Assembly (NCBI GenBank): GCA_002787235.1
Contig: PCWG01000035.1
Span: forward strand, 37,109-101,108
Direction of reading: 5' to 3'
From: Nitrospinae bacterium CG11_big_fil_rev_8_21_14_0_20_45_15
GTDB taxonomy: Bacteria > Nitrospinota > Nitrospinia > Nitrospinales > VA-1
DNA length: 64,000 bases
Shown: positions 55,937 to 64,000 of the stretch, one piece after another
Numbering within the stretch: the stretch's first letter is position 1
Layout of the letters: the number at the start of each line of letters is the position of its first letter
Position numbers and translations under genes: made by a program
Notes under the pieces: generated by a model
What the model saw: only the letters and a program-made list of their open reading frames with translations
Told to the model about the DNA's origin: nothing
The model's database searches: none

Positions 55937-56851
55937 ATGCCCGGTAAGATCACTATCACCGGCGGAACAGGCTTTATTGGAAGCCACCTTGCCCAACAAA
56001 TCTTGGGAGATGGCATCAATACATTTTCAAGAAATCCGTTGAAAGAGTTGTCTTCAGGGCAACAACACTTTCAAGGCGATATTACAGATTTTGATGCGGT
56101 TCGCAATTCTGTTAAAGATGCAACTGGAATCGTTCATTTGGCGGCAGTGAGCCGGGAAGGACTGGGAGTTTCACAACCACACTCCTGCATCAAAACCAAC
56201 TTTTTGGGGACTCTGAACGTACTTGAAGCCGCCAGAACTTCTAAAGATAAACCATGGCTCATCTTGGCAAGCTCTGCCGCCGTTAAGGAAATAGAAAGCA
56301 ATGAGGTTATTGCCAGTGATACAGAGAGTCTGTATGGAATTTCAAAATTGTTTGGTGAAAAATGTGCCGAGAAATACGCCTCAGACTATGAATTGAAAAT
56401 AATTTCTCTACGAATAGAGACGGTCTATGGTTCGCTTCGCGACAATCCCAATAAAGTCCTGAATCAAATGGTTAAATATGCGTTGGCAAATGAACCCATA
56501 TCCATTCATGATGCAAATTTTGATATCAATCTCATCCATTGGCAAGACGTCGTGCAGGGAATTCAATACTGCATAAAAGAAATTCCTTTCATGCCCCAAT
56601 CTTTTTACAAATGTATTTATCTGGGCGCAGAAAGTTACATAGACATTGAATCGCTGGCACGAACAATTATTCGCCTTGCAAACAGCAAGTCACAAATTAT
56701 TATCCATGAAAAAAGAACCCATGAAAAAGTAATAAAAAGAACTTCTGAAGAAGTGAATCGGTCCCGGGATTTTCTTAAATTTCAACCTTCAATTTCTTTA
56801 GAAGAAGGACTGATGCGACTGATTGATCAATATCGTAAACATTATAATTGA
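55937..56851 (+). CDS. NAD(P)-dependent sugar epimerase/dehydratase (extended SDR)
   Basis: 304 residues. GGTGFIGSHLAQQ is the GxxGxxG nucleotide-binding motif, LASSAAVKE holds the catalytic Ser region, and YGISK is YxxxK. Extended SDRs of this type act on NDP-sugars (epimerases, dehydratases, reductases). It starts 2 bases after the ThDP gene. The next gene's frame opens inside its last 29 bases. Confidence 0.88.
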   Translation: MPGKITITGGTGFIGSHLAQQILGDGINTFSRNPLKELSSGQQHFQGDITDFDAVRNSVKDATGIVHLAAVSREGLGVSQPHSCIKTNFLGTLNVLEAARTSKDKPWLILASSAAVKEIESNEVIASDTESLYGISKLFGEKCAEKYASDYELKIISLRIETVYGSLRDNPNKVLNQMVKYALANEPISIHDANFDINLIHWQDVVQGIQYCIKEIPFMPQSFYKCIYLGAESYIDIESLARTIIRLANSKSQIIIHEKRTHEKVIKRTSEEVNRSRDFLKFQPSISLEEGLMRLIDQYRKHYN

Positions 56852-57704
56852 CCGAAACAGGTATCAGCGATTCAGAAATGAATTTGTCTTGCCCGTTTCG
56901 AGGTCCCAACCACCCCAAACTATTTTGAATTCACAATCAGACAGCTCCATAGAACTTTCTATTGTTATGCCCTCGTTGAACGAAGAGGAAAATATTGCCA
57001 AAGCAATAGAAAACACGCTCCAGGCATTTGACGACTACGAGATTTCGGGGGAAGTAGTTGTTATCAATGACGGCAGTACGGACGGAACAGAAGATGTTGT
57101 CAAAAAAATACTTCAGAATGAAGCGCGAGTTCAGATAGTCAACCATGATCACGCTCAGGGAGTTGGTGCATCTTTCTGGGATGGTGTGGATCATTCAAAT
57201 GGGAAAATCGTTTCATGGCTTCCCGGTGACAATGAAGGAGATCCTTGGGAAATTGTTCGCTATATAAAACTTCTACAAAATGTCGATATCGTTATCCCTT
57301 TTGTGTTCAACAAAGAAGTTCGCTCTTTGCCACGAAACATGCTCTCAGCTACTTTTCGATTTATCATTAACGCAACGTTTCGGGTCAATTTTAATTATAC
57401 AAATGGAACAGTCATCTTCAGAAAATCTGTCTTGCAAGAGCTGGATTATCGCAGTACAAGTTTTTTCTTTCTTACAGATATCCTGGTTCGTCTGGTAAAC
57501 AAAGGCTACCTCTTTGCAGAAGTACCCATTCGCCTGGGAGTTCGCGGAGCCGGTGTGTCCAAAGCCGTGTCCTTTCCATCCCTCATGCAGGTCATCCGCG
57601 GCTACATTCATTTGTTAAAAGATTGCTATTATTTAAAAAAATTTAAGAATAAAAACAAAGAATTTCATAGCAGTTCAGCGACTGCGCAACGATATGAAAA
57701 ATAA
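56823..57704 (+). CDS. Family 2 glycosyltransferase (polyprenyl-phosphate glycosyltransferase-like)
   Basis: 293 residues if the TTG at 56823 is the start; a TTG at 56889 is an alternative, and no start has a clear ribosome-binding site. GT-A fold motifs: IVMPSLNEEENIAKAIENTL, VVINDGSTDGT, a DxD-like PGDNEGD, and the FRKSVLQELDYRS acceptor loop. It has no obvious transmembrane anchor, although a hydrophobic stretch FRFIINATFR lies near residue 185. It probably transfers the product of the locus to a lipid carrier or chain. Confidence 0.82.
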   Translation: MINIVNIIIDRNRYQRFRNEFVLPVSRSQPPQTILNSQSDSSIELSIVMPSLNEEENIAKAIENTLQAFDDYEISGEVVVINDGSTDGTEDVVKKILQNEARVQIVNHDHAQGVGASFWDGVDHSNGKIVSWLPGDNEGDPWEIVRYIKLLQNVDIVIPFVFNKEVRSLPRNMLSATFRFIINATFRVNFNYTNGTVIFRKSVLQELDYRSTSFFFLTDILVRLVNKGYLFAEVPIRLGVRGAGVSKAVSFPSLMQVIRGYIHLLKDCYYLKKFKNKNKEFHSSSATAQRYEK

Positions 57705-57755
57705 AAAAATTCCCCCCATACTCACTGAATAAAAACAGTTAACAATAGAGAACGT

Positions 57756-58202
57756 GTGTACTTGGAAAATGAAAATAAAATAGACTATTCTTCCTTGCCT
57801 GTATTCGCTGGAGCGGTGGTACTTTCTCTAGATGGGAAAATCCTCAACCAACTCCGTGATGATAAACCAGACATTCTCTATCCAGGTTATTGGTCATGTG
57901 CGCCAGGAGGACATGTTGATCCCGGCGAGTCACCCAATACTGCCGTCATAAGAGAAATGCGGGAAGAATTTGGCATTGAGCTGACCAATATAAAACCCAT
58001 TGTCACCCTGTTTGAACCTAGAGGAGAAATCGCTGGAACGCATCACTCCTATTCAGCTGAATTATCCACCCCTATAGAAAAAGTCCAATGTTTCGAAGGA
58101 CAAAAAGTTGAGTTTTTCTACCCTAGCCAAGCACTCAAACTCAAACAGATTCCCTTGAGTAAGAAAATTTTGGAACTCTATTTAAACTCATTAACTCCCT
58201 AA
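57756..58202 (+). CDS. Nudix hydrolase
   Basis: 148 residues, GTG start. A perfect Nudix box lies at about 52-74 (GGHVDPGESPNTAVIREMREEFGI). The WSCAPGGHVDPGE form is shared with many NDP-sugar and ADP-ribose pyrophosphatases. It is downstream of the glycosyltransferase and convergent with the giant gene. Likely cleans up or turns over an activated sugar. Confidence 0.87.
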   Translation: MYLENENKIDYSSLPVFAGAVVLSLDGKILNQLRDDKPDILYPGYWSCAPGGHVDPGESPNTAVIREMREEFGIELTNIKPIVTLFEPRGEIAGTHHSYSAELSTPIEKVQCFEGQKVEFFYPSQALKLKQIPLSKKILELYLNSLTP

Positions 58203-58247
58203 AATAATTCTTCCATCCCCTTATCGCAATTGAAGGAAAGTCAAAGA

Positions 58248-61200
58248 TCAATGGAGAGATTCTTTGAAAACTTTATTTGCAAGGAACTGAGCCGCAACGG
58301 GTGCCAAGTGGATAGCATCTATGGTCGTCAGTTCATCACCTATTCGGGCCAAACACCCTTCATCATTACAAAGTATTTCATAAGGTGATATATAAATGGC
58401 ACCAAACTGATCTGCGATAGAACGTAGTTTTTTGTCAAGTATCTGCGATGATTTTGAATGACCCAAACTCGGTGTCATTCGCTCCGGTATTTGATCCGTC
58501 GAATGGCTTATCATGTAATCGAGAGCTATCGATTGCAGTGAAATCTTCCATATTGGAAGCGGTCCAAAAAGTATGATTTCTTTTACGCCGGATTCCTTTA
58601 AAAGCCCCAACACTCCAGCAATCATTTTTTCCGGTTCCGGGTACGAAAGCCAGAAACCTGCAAGCATAACGGTATGATGTTTTCTTGCTTCAATTTTCTT
58701 TAGAACACGTGCGTTGTGCTCAACACAGTTAGCTGTAAAAAACCCTTTGGGTCCGGTTCCAGCGAACGGTGGACAAAAGTTAAAACCCGAACGATCGAAC
58801 TGGAAGTTTAATGATTTTTGAAGCGGCTCAAAACCAGCATACAACTGCTCGGCGGCGCAGTCGCCCCATACGGTAACGAGCGGGATTTCCTGCATGTCAC
58901 CTTTATCCGTATCTGCGACACAATTAGGCCCCATACCATTCTCACAAGACGCCTCAGAAAAGCTTGATGTAAAATCCCGTTGAGCCTCTGCAACCTGCTG
59001 GAGATATTTCGGAAACCGCCATGCAAAACCATTGCTCTTATAAGTGATGAATCCAATCAATCCCAGAAAAATAACAACTGATGCCAGAGCTGGAACCATA
59101 ATTTTGACTTTTCGAAATTCTCCAAAACGGATTGGTTTTTCCACAAATCTATAAGTCAGCCAGGAAAGTATAAAAGCCAATGCAATCGCGTCGATTTTTA
59201 TAAAACTTGCGGGTTCGCCAGCAAGGGCAATGCGGGCATAGGACAATAAAGGCCAATGCCATAAATAAAGAGGGTAACTGATCAGACCAATAAAAACCAG
59301 TCCACGGCTGGCGAGAATGTTTCGATTGAGCCATGCGAAACGTCCTGCGGCAATTAACAAGAAGGAACCGAAAACCGGTAGCAGTGCCCGCCATCCCGGA
59401 TACGGATGGGCCTTGTCCAATCCCATAACGGAAAAAATGATCATCCCAAGACCGATCCAGGCCAAAGCGTTGCGAAAAAGCACCCAGGTATTTGGCTGAA
59501 ATCTACTGGTAAGACGACGGCTCAAGAGTGCTCTCTGTTGATCTCCTTTATACAGTTCATGCCAGGCAAGAAGTCCACCCATCATCAATTCCCACATACG
59601 CGTATGTGGGAGGAAAAAAGCCGAAATGGCATCCGTTCGGATTTGCCAGACATTCAGCGCAAACGAGGTCGTCGCCAGCAGACAAAGCAGAGCAAGTGGG
59701 CCGGACTTCCATCGCCAGGCCAAATACAGAACCGGTGGCCAAAGGAGGTAATATTGTTCCTCGACACCAAGAGACCATAGATGCAGGAGGGGTTTTAGAT
59801 CTGAAGCGGTATCAAAATAACCCGCTTCTTTCCATACCGTAAAGTTTAAGAAGAAGGCCGCGCCAGCGGTGATGTGCTTTCCCAGCATTTTGTAATCATT
59901 GATGATTAAAGCAAACCAGCCTATCGACCAGACTGTGATAAGGACGATTATTAGTGCCGGGAATATTCGCTTGATCCGCTTGCCATAAAAATCCCAAAAG
60001 GAAAACGACCCGGAATCAATCCCCTTGAAAAGAATGCCGGAAATCAAGTATCCCGAAATCACGAAAAAAATATCGACGCCGATAAAACCACCCGGCGCGC
60101 TTTGAGGGATGGCGTGAAAAATCACAACGCTTAATACCGCAATGGCACGCAGTCCATCTATATCAGGGCGGTAAGAGGAGTGGGCTGGAGGAGACGAGCT
60201 TTTCTCACGACAATACACAGCCAAACATGACGACAACAGCACAAGTACCAAAAGCAAACCAAAGACTCTAGCCTGAAAACTCTTTGGGACATGTAATGCC
60301 AAAGTCGGGTCTTTGTTAATCGCTGTCTTGTATTCAATGAGTGCTTTTCGCCAAAGACCTGTTTGGATATAAGCTTCTGCAAGCGTGTAATGCATCAAAG
60401 CGGAATTAAGGTGATCACTACCGAAGAAAGATGATTCCAAATCACCTTGAAGAAGCATTGCGTATTCATCAATCGTTTTTTGCCAAAGACCCAGTTGGGC
60501 ATAAAGCGTCCCAAGGTTATAATGGGCTTGTAGATTGTTTGAGTCAAGATGGATGGCTTTTACGAAATTGACTACCGCCGCTTCCAGATTACCAAACTCT
60601 ATTTTTAGTAAACCTTGATTGAGAAGTGCCTGGAGATGATCAGGTTCGATCCGGAGGACTTCTCGGAATTCGACAGCGGCTTCCTGCAAGCGATCAAGTT
60701 CTTTATAAGTCTGCGCTAAATTGTAGCGCGTCTGAGCATTATTGGGATCAATACGAAGAGCTTCTTTGAATTCGACAGCGGCTTCCTGCAAGAGCCCAAG
60801 TTTTTTATAGGTCTGTGCTAAATCAAAGTGCGTCTGAGCACTATCAGGATCAATGCGAAGAACTTCTTTGAATTCGACAACCGCATCCTGCAAGCGGTCA
60901 TTTTTTTTGTAGAGCCATCCTAAGTCCAAATGCGCCTGGAGATTATTTGGATCAAGGCGAAGCAGTTTTTTATTAATTGCTATAAACTCATCTCTCGCTT
61001 CAATGTTTTTGTCATCAATACGAAGAGCTTCTCTAAATTCGACAGCGGCCTTCTCTATTTGCCCCATATGACTGTAGATCCAGCCTAAATCAATGTACGC
61101 CTGCAGATTTTGGGGATCTGCACTGAGAACCTGCTTTAAAAGACTGACAATTTTACTCTTAAAATCCTTTGGATTTTGATGCCCAAAGCCAGGATTTCTG

Positions 61201-62936
61201 CTAACCGCAGTTCTGTACTCACTGAGTGCTTTTTGCCCAAGACCCGTTTCCGCATAAACTTGCGCAAGTGTGAAATGCAAAATAGCAGAATTAAAGCGAT
61301 GTCCACCAAAGAACCATTCTTCCAAACCGGGCTGAAGAAATATGGTCAAGTGATCAATCGCTTTCTGCCATTGCCCCAATTGGGTATAGATCGTTCCCAA
61401 ATTGTAATGCGCTTGGTAATCCTTGTAATTAATTCTAAGAGCTTGTTCAAATTTGGCAATAGCCTCTTGCAATCGACCAAACTCTATATCAAGCAGACCC
61501 AGACTAACCATTGCCGAAACATTATTGGGCTCGATGCGCAGAACTTCCCTGAACGCCACCTCAGCCTTTTGCCAAATCTCAAACTCTTTTGGGTGATCTG
61601 GAGGGATGAAAAGCCCCACTCCTCCCTTTGGAGCATAGATCAATCCAATATTCATATGCGCTGGAACATTATTGGGATCGATGCGCAGAACTTCTTTGAA
61701 TTCGCCAACCGCCTCTTGCGGGCGTTCAAACATTTTATAAATCAGCCCTAAATCCAAGTGTGCCTGAATAAAAGTGGGTTTGATGCGAAGGACTTCTTTG
61801 AGTTCTTCAACGGCTTCCTGCAGACGATTGAATGCTTTATAGGTCAAGCCTAAATCGTAGTGTGCCTGGACATTATTGGGATCGCTGTGAAGCATTTCTT
61901 TATAAACGGTCACTAATCCATAGCGTGCTTCAAAATTCTTGTCATCAATACGAAGGGCGTCCTTGAATTCATAAATCGCCAACTGCAAGCGTCCATATTT
62001 TTTATATACCCGGGCTAAATCGATGTGCGTTTTAAGATCGTTTGGATCAAGACGGAGTGCTTCATTTAGTGTAGATACTTCGGACAAAAATTGAGGCTCC
62101 ACTCGTTTTTGATTTCCGAGTTGAATCTCGTACAATTCTATCTCGCCAATTCCGACATGAGACGCATAGGAATCTATGATTCGGAGACGATAAAACCGAA
62201 AAGGCTTTTTGTGTGGAATCTTAAATTCCTGCCACACAGCTCCATCAACTTCATTGTCAAAGCGATCTGTATACAAAATCTCCCATTGGACATTGTCATC
62301 GCTTCCTTCGAAGGCAAAATTTTTGATCCCAATATCATTCCATCCAGGATTTACCGATTTGATTTTCACACTGTCAATAATGGAAGGATATTCCTCCCCC
62401 AGATCCAAACTCACCCAGCCCATTGTATGATTATCATGAAACCAGAAAGTACTATCAAGTCCATCAAACATGGCCATCGGAGATGGGGAAGGAATCCTCT
62501 TTTCTGCACTTCCTCCTCCGCTGACGGCAAACCGGATACCATCAACTTCTAATTTAGTCGGTATCTGATTCTGATGTTCCTTACCGGTCAGGCTCAGATC
62601 GTCCATTTCCATCGGTAATTTGTCTTCTTCATCTTCTTTTACCTGTAAAATCCGGTAGTCCCTGAAAGAGGAGAATCCTTGTTTCAGAATCGAATTACCA
62701 TTCACCTCAAGCGTTTTCGATCGATTGAATAAGAAAACATTTTCAAATGGAACGATCCCGGTTCCCAAAATCAATCCTGACCCACTAAAGCTATTCGCAT
62801 AAACACAGGACAAAGAAAACAGGATTACAAAAAGAAAGCCCCCAACACTGTATTTCCGGAAACCGCTATTCAGGAAAGCCACTATCAATGCAGAAAAAAC
62901 AAACATGCCGGCGAGTATGGAAATATCCTGAGTCAT
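58248..62936 (-). CDS. Giant discoidin-TPR-acyltransferase-3-SGNH membrane protein
   Basis: 1562 residues. Two hydrophobic segments near the N-terminus; a discoidin/F5-8C-like domain (about 148-270, FRFYRLRIIDSYA... GEIELYEI); about fifteen TPR units (about 285-880) with a repeated block that appears twice; a transmembrane segment; an acyltransferase-3 (OafA-like) domain from about 918 (YRPDIDGLRAIAVLSVV, FFVISGYL, RRIKRIFPAL, LWSLGVEEQYY, PHTRMWEL); then a C-terminal SGNH domain (about 1340-1562). Normally the SGNH nucleophile is Ser in GDSH; here GDC has Cys1360, and the DxxH pair (Asp1540, His1543) is intact. OafA-SGNH proteins O-acetylate surface polysaccharide. The discoidin and TPR additions are unusual. 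Confidence 0.88.
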   Translation of the reverse strand: MTQDISILAGMFVFSALIVAFLNSGFRKYSVGGFLFVILFSLSCVYANSFSGSGLILGTGIVPFENVFLFNRSKTLEVNGNSILKQGFSSFRDYRILQVKEDEEDKLPMEMDDLSLTGKEHQNQIPTKLEVDGIRFAVSGGGSAEKRIPSPSPMAMFDGLDSTFWFHDNHTMGWVSLDLGEEYPSIIDSVKIKSVNPGWNDIGIKNFAFEGSDDNVQWEILYTDRFDNEVDGAVWQEFKIPHKKPFRFYRLRIIDSYASHVGIGEIELYEIQLGNQKRVEPQFLSEVSTLNEALRLDPNDLKTHIDLARVYKKYGRLQLAIYEFKDALRIDDKNFEARYGLVTVYKEMLHSDPNNVQAHYDLGLTYKAFNRLQEAVEELKEVLRIKPTFIQAHLDLGLIYKMFERPQEAVGEFKEVLRIDPNNVPAHMNIGLIYAPKGGVGLFIPPDHPKEFEIWQKAEVAFREVLRIEPNNVSAMVSLGLLDIEFGRLQEAIAKFEQALRINYKDYQAHYNLGTIYTQLGQWQKAIDHLTIFLQPGLEEWFFGGHRFNSAILHFTLAQVYAETGLGQKALSEYRTAVSRNPGFGHQNPKDFKSKIVSLLKQVLSADPQNLQAYIDLGWIYSHMGQIEKAAVEFREALRIDDKNIEARDEFIAINKKLLRLDPNNLQAHLDLGWLYKKNDRLQDAVVEFKEVLRIDPDSAQTHFDLAQTYKKLGLLQEAAVEFKEALRIDPNNAQTRYNLAQTYKELDRLQEAAVEFREVLRIEPDHLQALLNQGLLKIEFGNLEAAVVNFVKAIHLDSNNLQAHYNLGTLYAQLGLWQKTIDEYAMLLQGDLESSFFGSDHLNSALMHYTLAEAYIQTGLWRKALIEYKTAINKDPTLALHVPKSFQARVFGLLLVLVLLSSCLAVYCREKSSSPPAHSSYRPDIDGLRAIAVLSVVIFHAIPQSAPGGFIGVDIFFVISGYLISGILFKGIDSGSFSFWDFYGKRIKRIFPALIIVLITVWSIGWFALIINDYKMLGKHITAGAAFFLNFTVWKEAGYFDTASDLKPLLHLWSLGVEEQYYLLWPPVLYLAWRWKSGPLALLCLLATTSFALNVWQIRTDAISAFFLPHTRMWELMMGGLLAWHELYKGDQQRALLSRRLTSRFQPNTWVLFRNALAWIGLGMIIFSVMGLDKAHPYPGWRALLPVFGSFLLIAAGRFAWLNRNILASRGLVFIGLISYPLYLWHWPLLSYARIALAGEPASFIKIDAIALAFILSWLTYRFVEKPIRFGEFRKVKIMVPALASVVIFLGLIGFITYKSNGFAWRFPKYLQQVAEAQRDFTSSFSEASCENGMGPNCVADTDKGDMQEIPLVTVWGDCAAEQLYAGFEPLQKSLNFQFDRSGFNFCPPFAGTGPKGFFTANCVEHNARVLKKIEARKHHTVMLAGFWLSYPEPEKMIAGVLGLLKESGVKEIILFGPLPIWKISLQSIALDYMISHSTDQIPERMTPSLGHSKSSQILDKKLRSIADQFGAIYISPYEILCNDEGCLARIGDELTTIDAIHLAPVAAQFLANKVFKESLH
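59591..59610. repeat. 20-base perfect palindrome inside the giant gene
   Basis: CCCACATACG (59591-59600) is followed at once by its reverse complement; one further flanking T-A pair extends it to 22 bases. It encodes the conserved acyltransferase PHTRMWE stretch, so chance under coding constraint is possible. Confidence 0.85.
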
Positions 62937-63597
62937 AATCAGTATAAAGAGAGGTGTCTAGGTAGGAGATTGGAAAAATTAAGATTTCAGGACGTTTCCC
63001 AAAACATTTGAATTTCAAACTTTTCATAGTTCCGAAAATCAAAGACTGGTAATTTTAAGTCTAAATAGAGTTATAGTCAAATGTGGTATATGCCAGCCTT
63101 CGGAGGGCACTTCTTTAAAATTGACCGTTTCTTCATCTATTCAGTCAATAAATTTTACAATGGTGATACCATCAGGCCAATTGCTGAAATTCGAGCCTTT
63201 GCAACGCTTCTCAGCACAAAAAACCTAATGTAAAATCATTACCAGAAATCTTTTACAGCTCACACAACATTGCTTGTTTGCAGTTATTAATCACAAGTGG
63301 CAGAGGTTGGCTCAATGAGACTACTTTCCCGGCAATTCTTCTCCATGGATAATTTTCCTTACCCAAAATCTATAGATTAAGAGCCATCACTCTATTATTT
63401 TGATAAATAAATACAAAGTATTGGGAATATCAGTTTTTTTAAGTTAAAATTGTAAACTTAAGTTATTTGAGCATTGTGACGATCTCTAAATTATAATTTC
63501 ATCCGACTATTTCAAATAAAATTTCTTTTAAAATTTGAGCCTCTTTCTGAACAATTCTTACTCAATATAAATCCCTCTGCAGGTCTCAATAAAAGCC
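62937..63597. other. Long AT-rich intergenic region between divergent genes
   Basis: 661 bases between the giant gene and a plus-strand radical SAM gene. I found no supported gene (a 50-codon frame at 63081-63233 looks accidental). It must hold two divergent promoters. One candidate for the plus strand is described separately. Confidence 0.4.
63467..63497 (+). promoter_or_regulatory. Candidate promoter of the radical SAM gene
   Basis: TTGAGC (63467-63472) and a perfect TATAAT (63492-63497) with a long 19-base spacer, 100 bases before the start at 63598. Confidence 0.3.
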
Positions 63598-64000
63598 ATG
63601 AAGATCCTCTTAATTACAACACCTAAAGAAGGTGAATGTGTTGAAGGTGCAACCCCAGCCTATCTTTTATACGACTTTTCAAACTATCCTCCATTAGGTT
63701 TACTTGCTATTGCCGCTAATGTTGATTCAAGACATGAGTTAGAGGTTTTGGATACCGTAACCAAAAATATGTCCATTGCTGAGACTGTGGAGTATATCAA
63801 AAAAGCAAAACCCGACCTTCTGGGCTTATCAGTTGCCTCCCGCAGACTTTATCCCATGAAAGCTGTTACGGCAAGGATCAAGGAGGAACTTCCCGACACC
63901 GCTATTATTGTCGGCGGAGCTCATCCCAACGAATTTGGCATGCAAACCATGGAACTGGGTACCATGGATTATGTGATGTCTGGCTACTGTGAACTCGCCT
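63598..64000 (+). CDS. Cobalamin-binding radical SAM protein, N-terminal part (cut by window edge)
   Basis: 134 codons are visible from the ATG. The N-terminus MKILLITTPKEGE, the YPPLGLLAIAANVD segment and the later IKKAKPDLLGLSV...TAIIVGGAHPNEFG strand-helix pattern are the cobalamin-binding Rossmann domain of the B12-dependent radical SAM class. The radical SAM cysteine motif would lie beyond the edge. It probably continues the biosynthetic locus (e.g. methyltransferase or hopanoid/sugar-tailoring enzyme); the substrate is unknown. Confidence 0.8.
   Translation, partial: MKILLITTPKEGECVEGATPAYLLYDFSNYPPLGLLAIAANVDSRHELEVLDTVTKNMSIAETVEYIKKAKPDLLGLSVASRRLYPMKAVTARIKEELPDTAIIVGGAHPNEFGMQTMELGTMDYVMSGYCELA

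Noticed and set aside
63081..63233. 50-codon frame in the long intergenic region
   Set aside because: No ribosome-binding site or hydrophobic or conserved pattern; one such frame is expected by chance in 660 bases.
1..64000. CRISPR array, integrase, transposase or attachment sites
   Set aside because: I looked for spaced direct repeats, terminal inverted repeats and mobile-element proteins and saw none.

Overview
The window reads as chromosome of a flagellated, Gram-negative, respiring bacterium. It carries signal-peptide proteins, a DsbD-type periplasmic domain, a cytochrome c fused to an iron permease, a heme-b/Fe-S membrane oxidoreductase, FliD, FliS and FlgM, and a zinc-type L28. Base composition looks moderate (mid-40s % GC by eye) and fairly even. 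A Nitrospinota-like or deltaproteobacterium-like marine lineage would fit the gene mix, but this is inference only. I see no tRNA, rRNA, IS element, integrase or CRISPR array.

Layout. 1-5.9 kb: DsbD-type fragment, tRNA nucleotidyltransferase, NCS2 purine permease, two overlapping leucine-rich-repeat genes, and an NfeD/SPFH pair. 6-9.9 kb: an iron operon, a cytochrome c-FTR1 permease fusion plus a PepSY/BNR membrane protein, behind a sigma70 promoter overlapped by a perfect Fur box. The two proteins share a His/Cys-rich cytoplasmic tail. 10-18.1 kb: FkbM methyltransferase, an orphan response regulator, Nudix and M28 hydrolases, flgM with tandem sigma70 and sigma28 promoters, a CHASE/PAS kinase with a CheY-like partner, a DUF1858 protein and L28. 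18.2-31.5 kb: Rsh (p)ppGpp enzyme, RecG, a NusG-II protein, an M1 peptidase, an ABC-class ATPase with a SplB-like radical SAM protein, a NarX/NarL-type pair and two small exported proteins. 31.6-42.6 kb: GltX, a CCG-domain Fe-S oxidoreductase, a CsgG/LpoB-like and HmuY-like pair, a Fur-box gene of unknown function, a DUF420 membrane protein among very small membrane proteins, a phosphatase, a ModF-like ATPase, a TPR protein and a DEDD exonuclease. 42.9-45 kb: fliD-fliS behind a second sigma28-type promoter.

45.2 kb to the end is the most accessory-looking part, and I read it as a surface-glycan or nucleotide-sugar locus. It holds a deoxyhypusine-synthase-like protein, a stand-alone cytidylyltransferase, an inverted HldE-like cytidylyltransferase-kinase, two membrane-anchored winged-helix proteins and a GmhA-like isomerase. 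These are followed by two paralogous radical SAM enzymes with auxiliary-cluster cysteines, an aminotransferase, a ThDP enzyme, an epimerase, a GT2 glycosyltransferase, a Nudix hydrolase, a 1562-residue discoidin-TPR-acyltransferase-SGNH protein and the start of a cobalamin-binding radical SAM gene. The enzymes suggest a sedoheptulose-derived, CDP- or other NDP-activated sugar that is further modified by radical and ThDP/PLP chemistry. The product is not known from the sequence.
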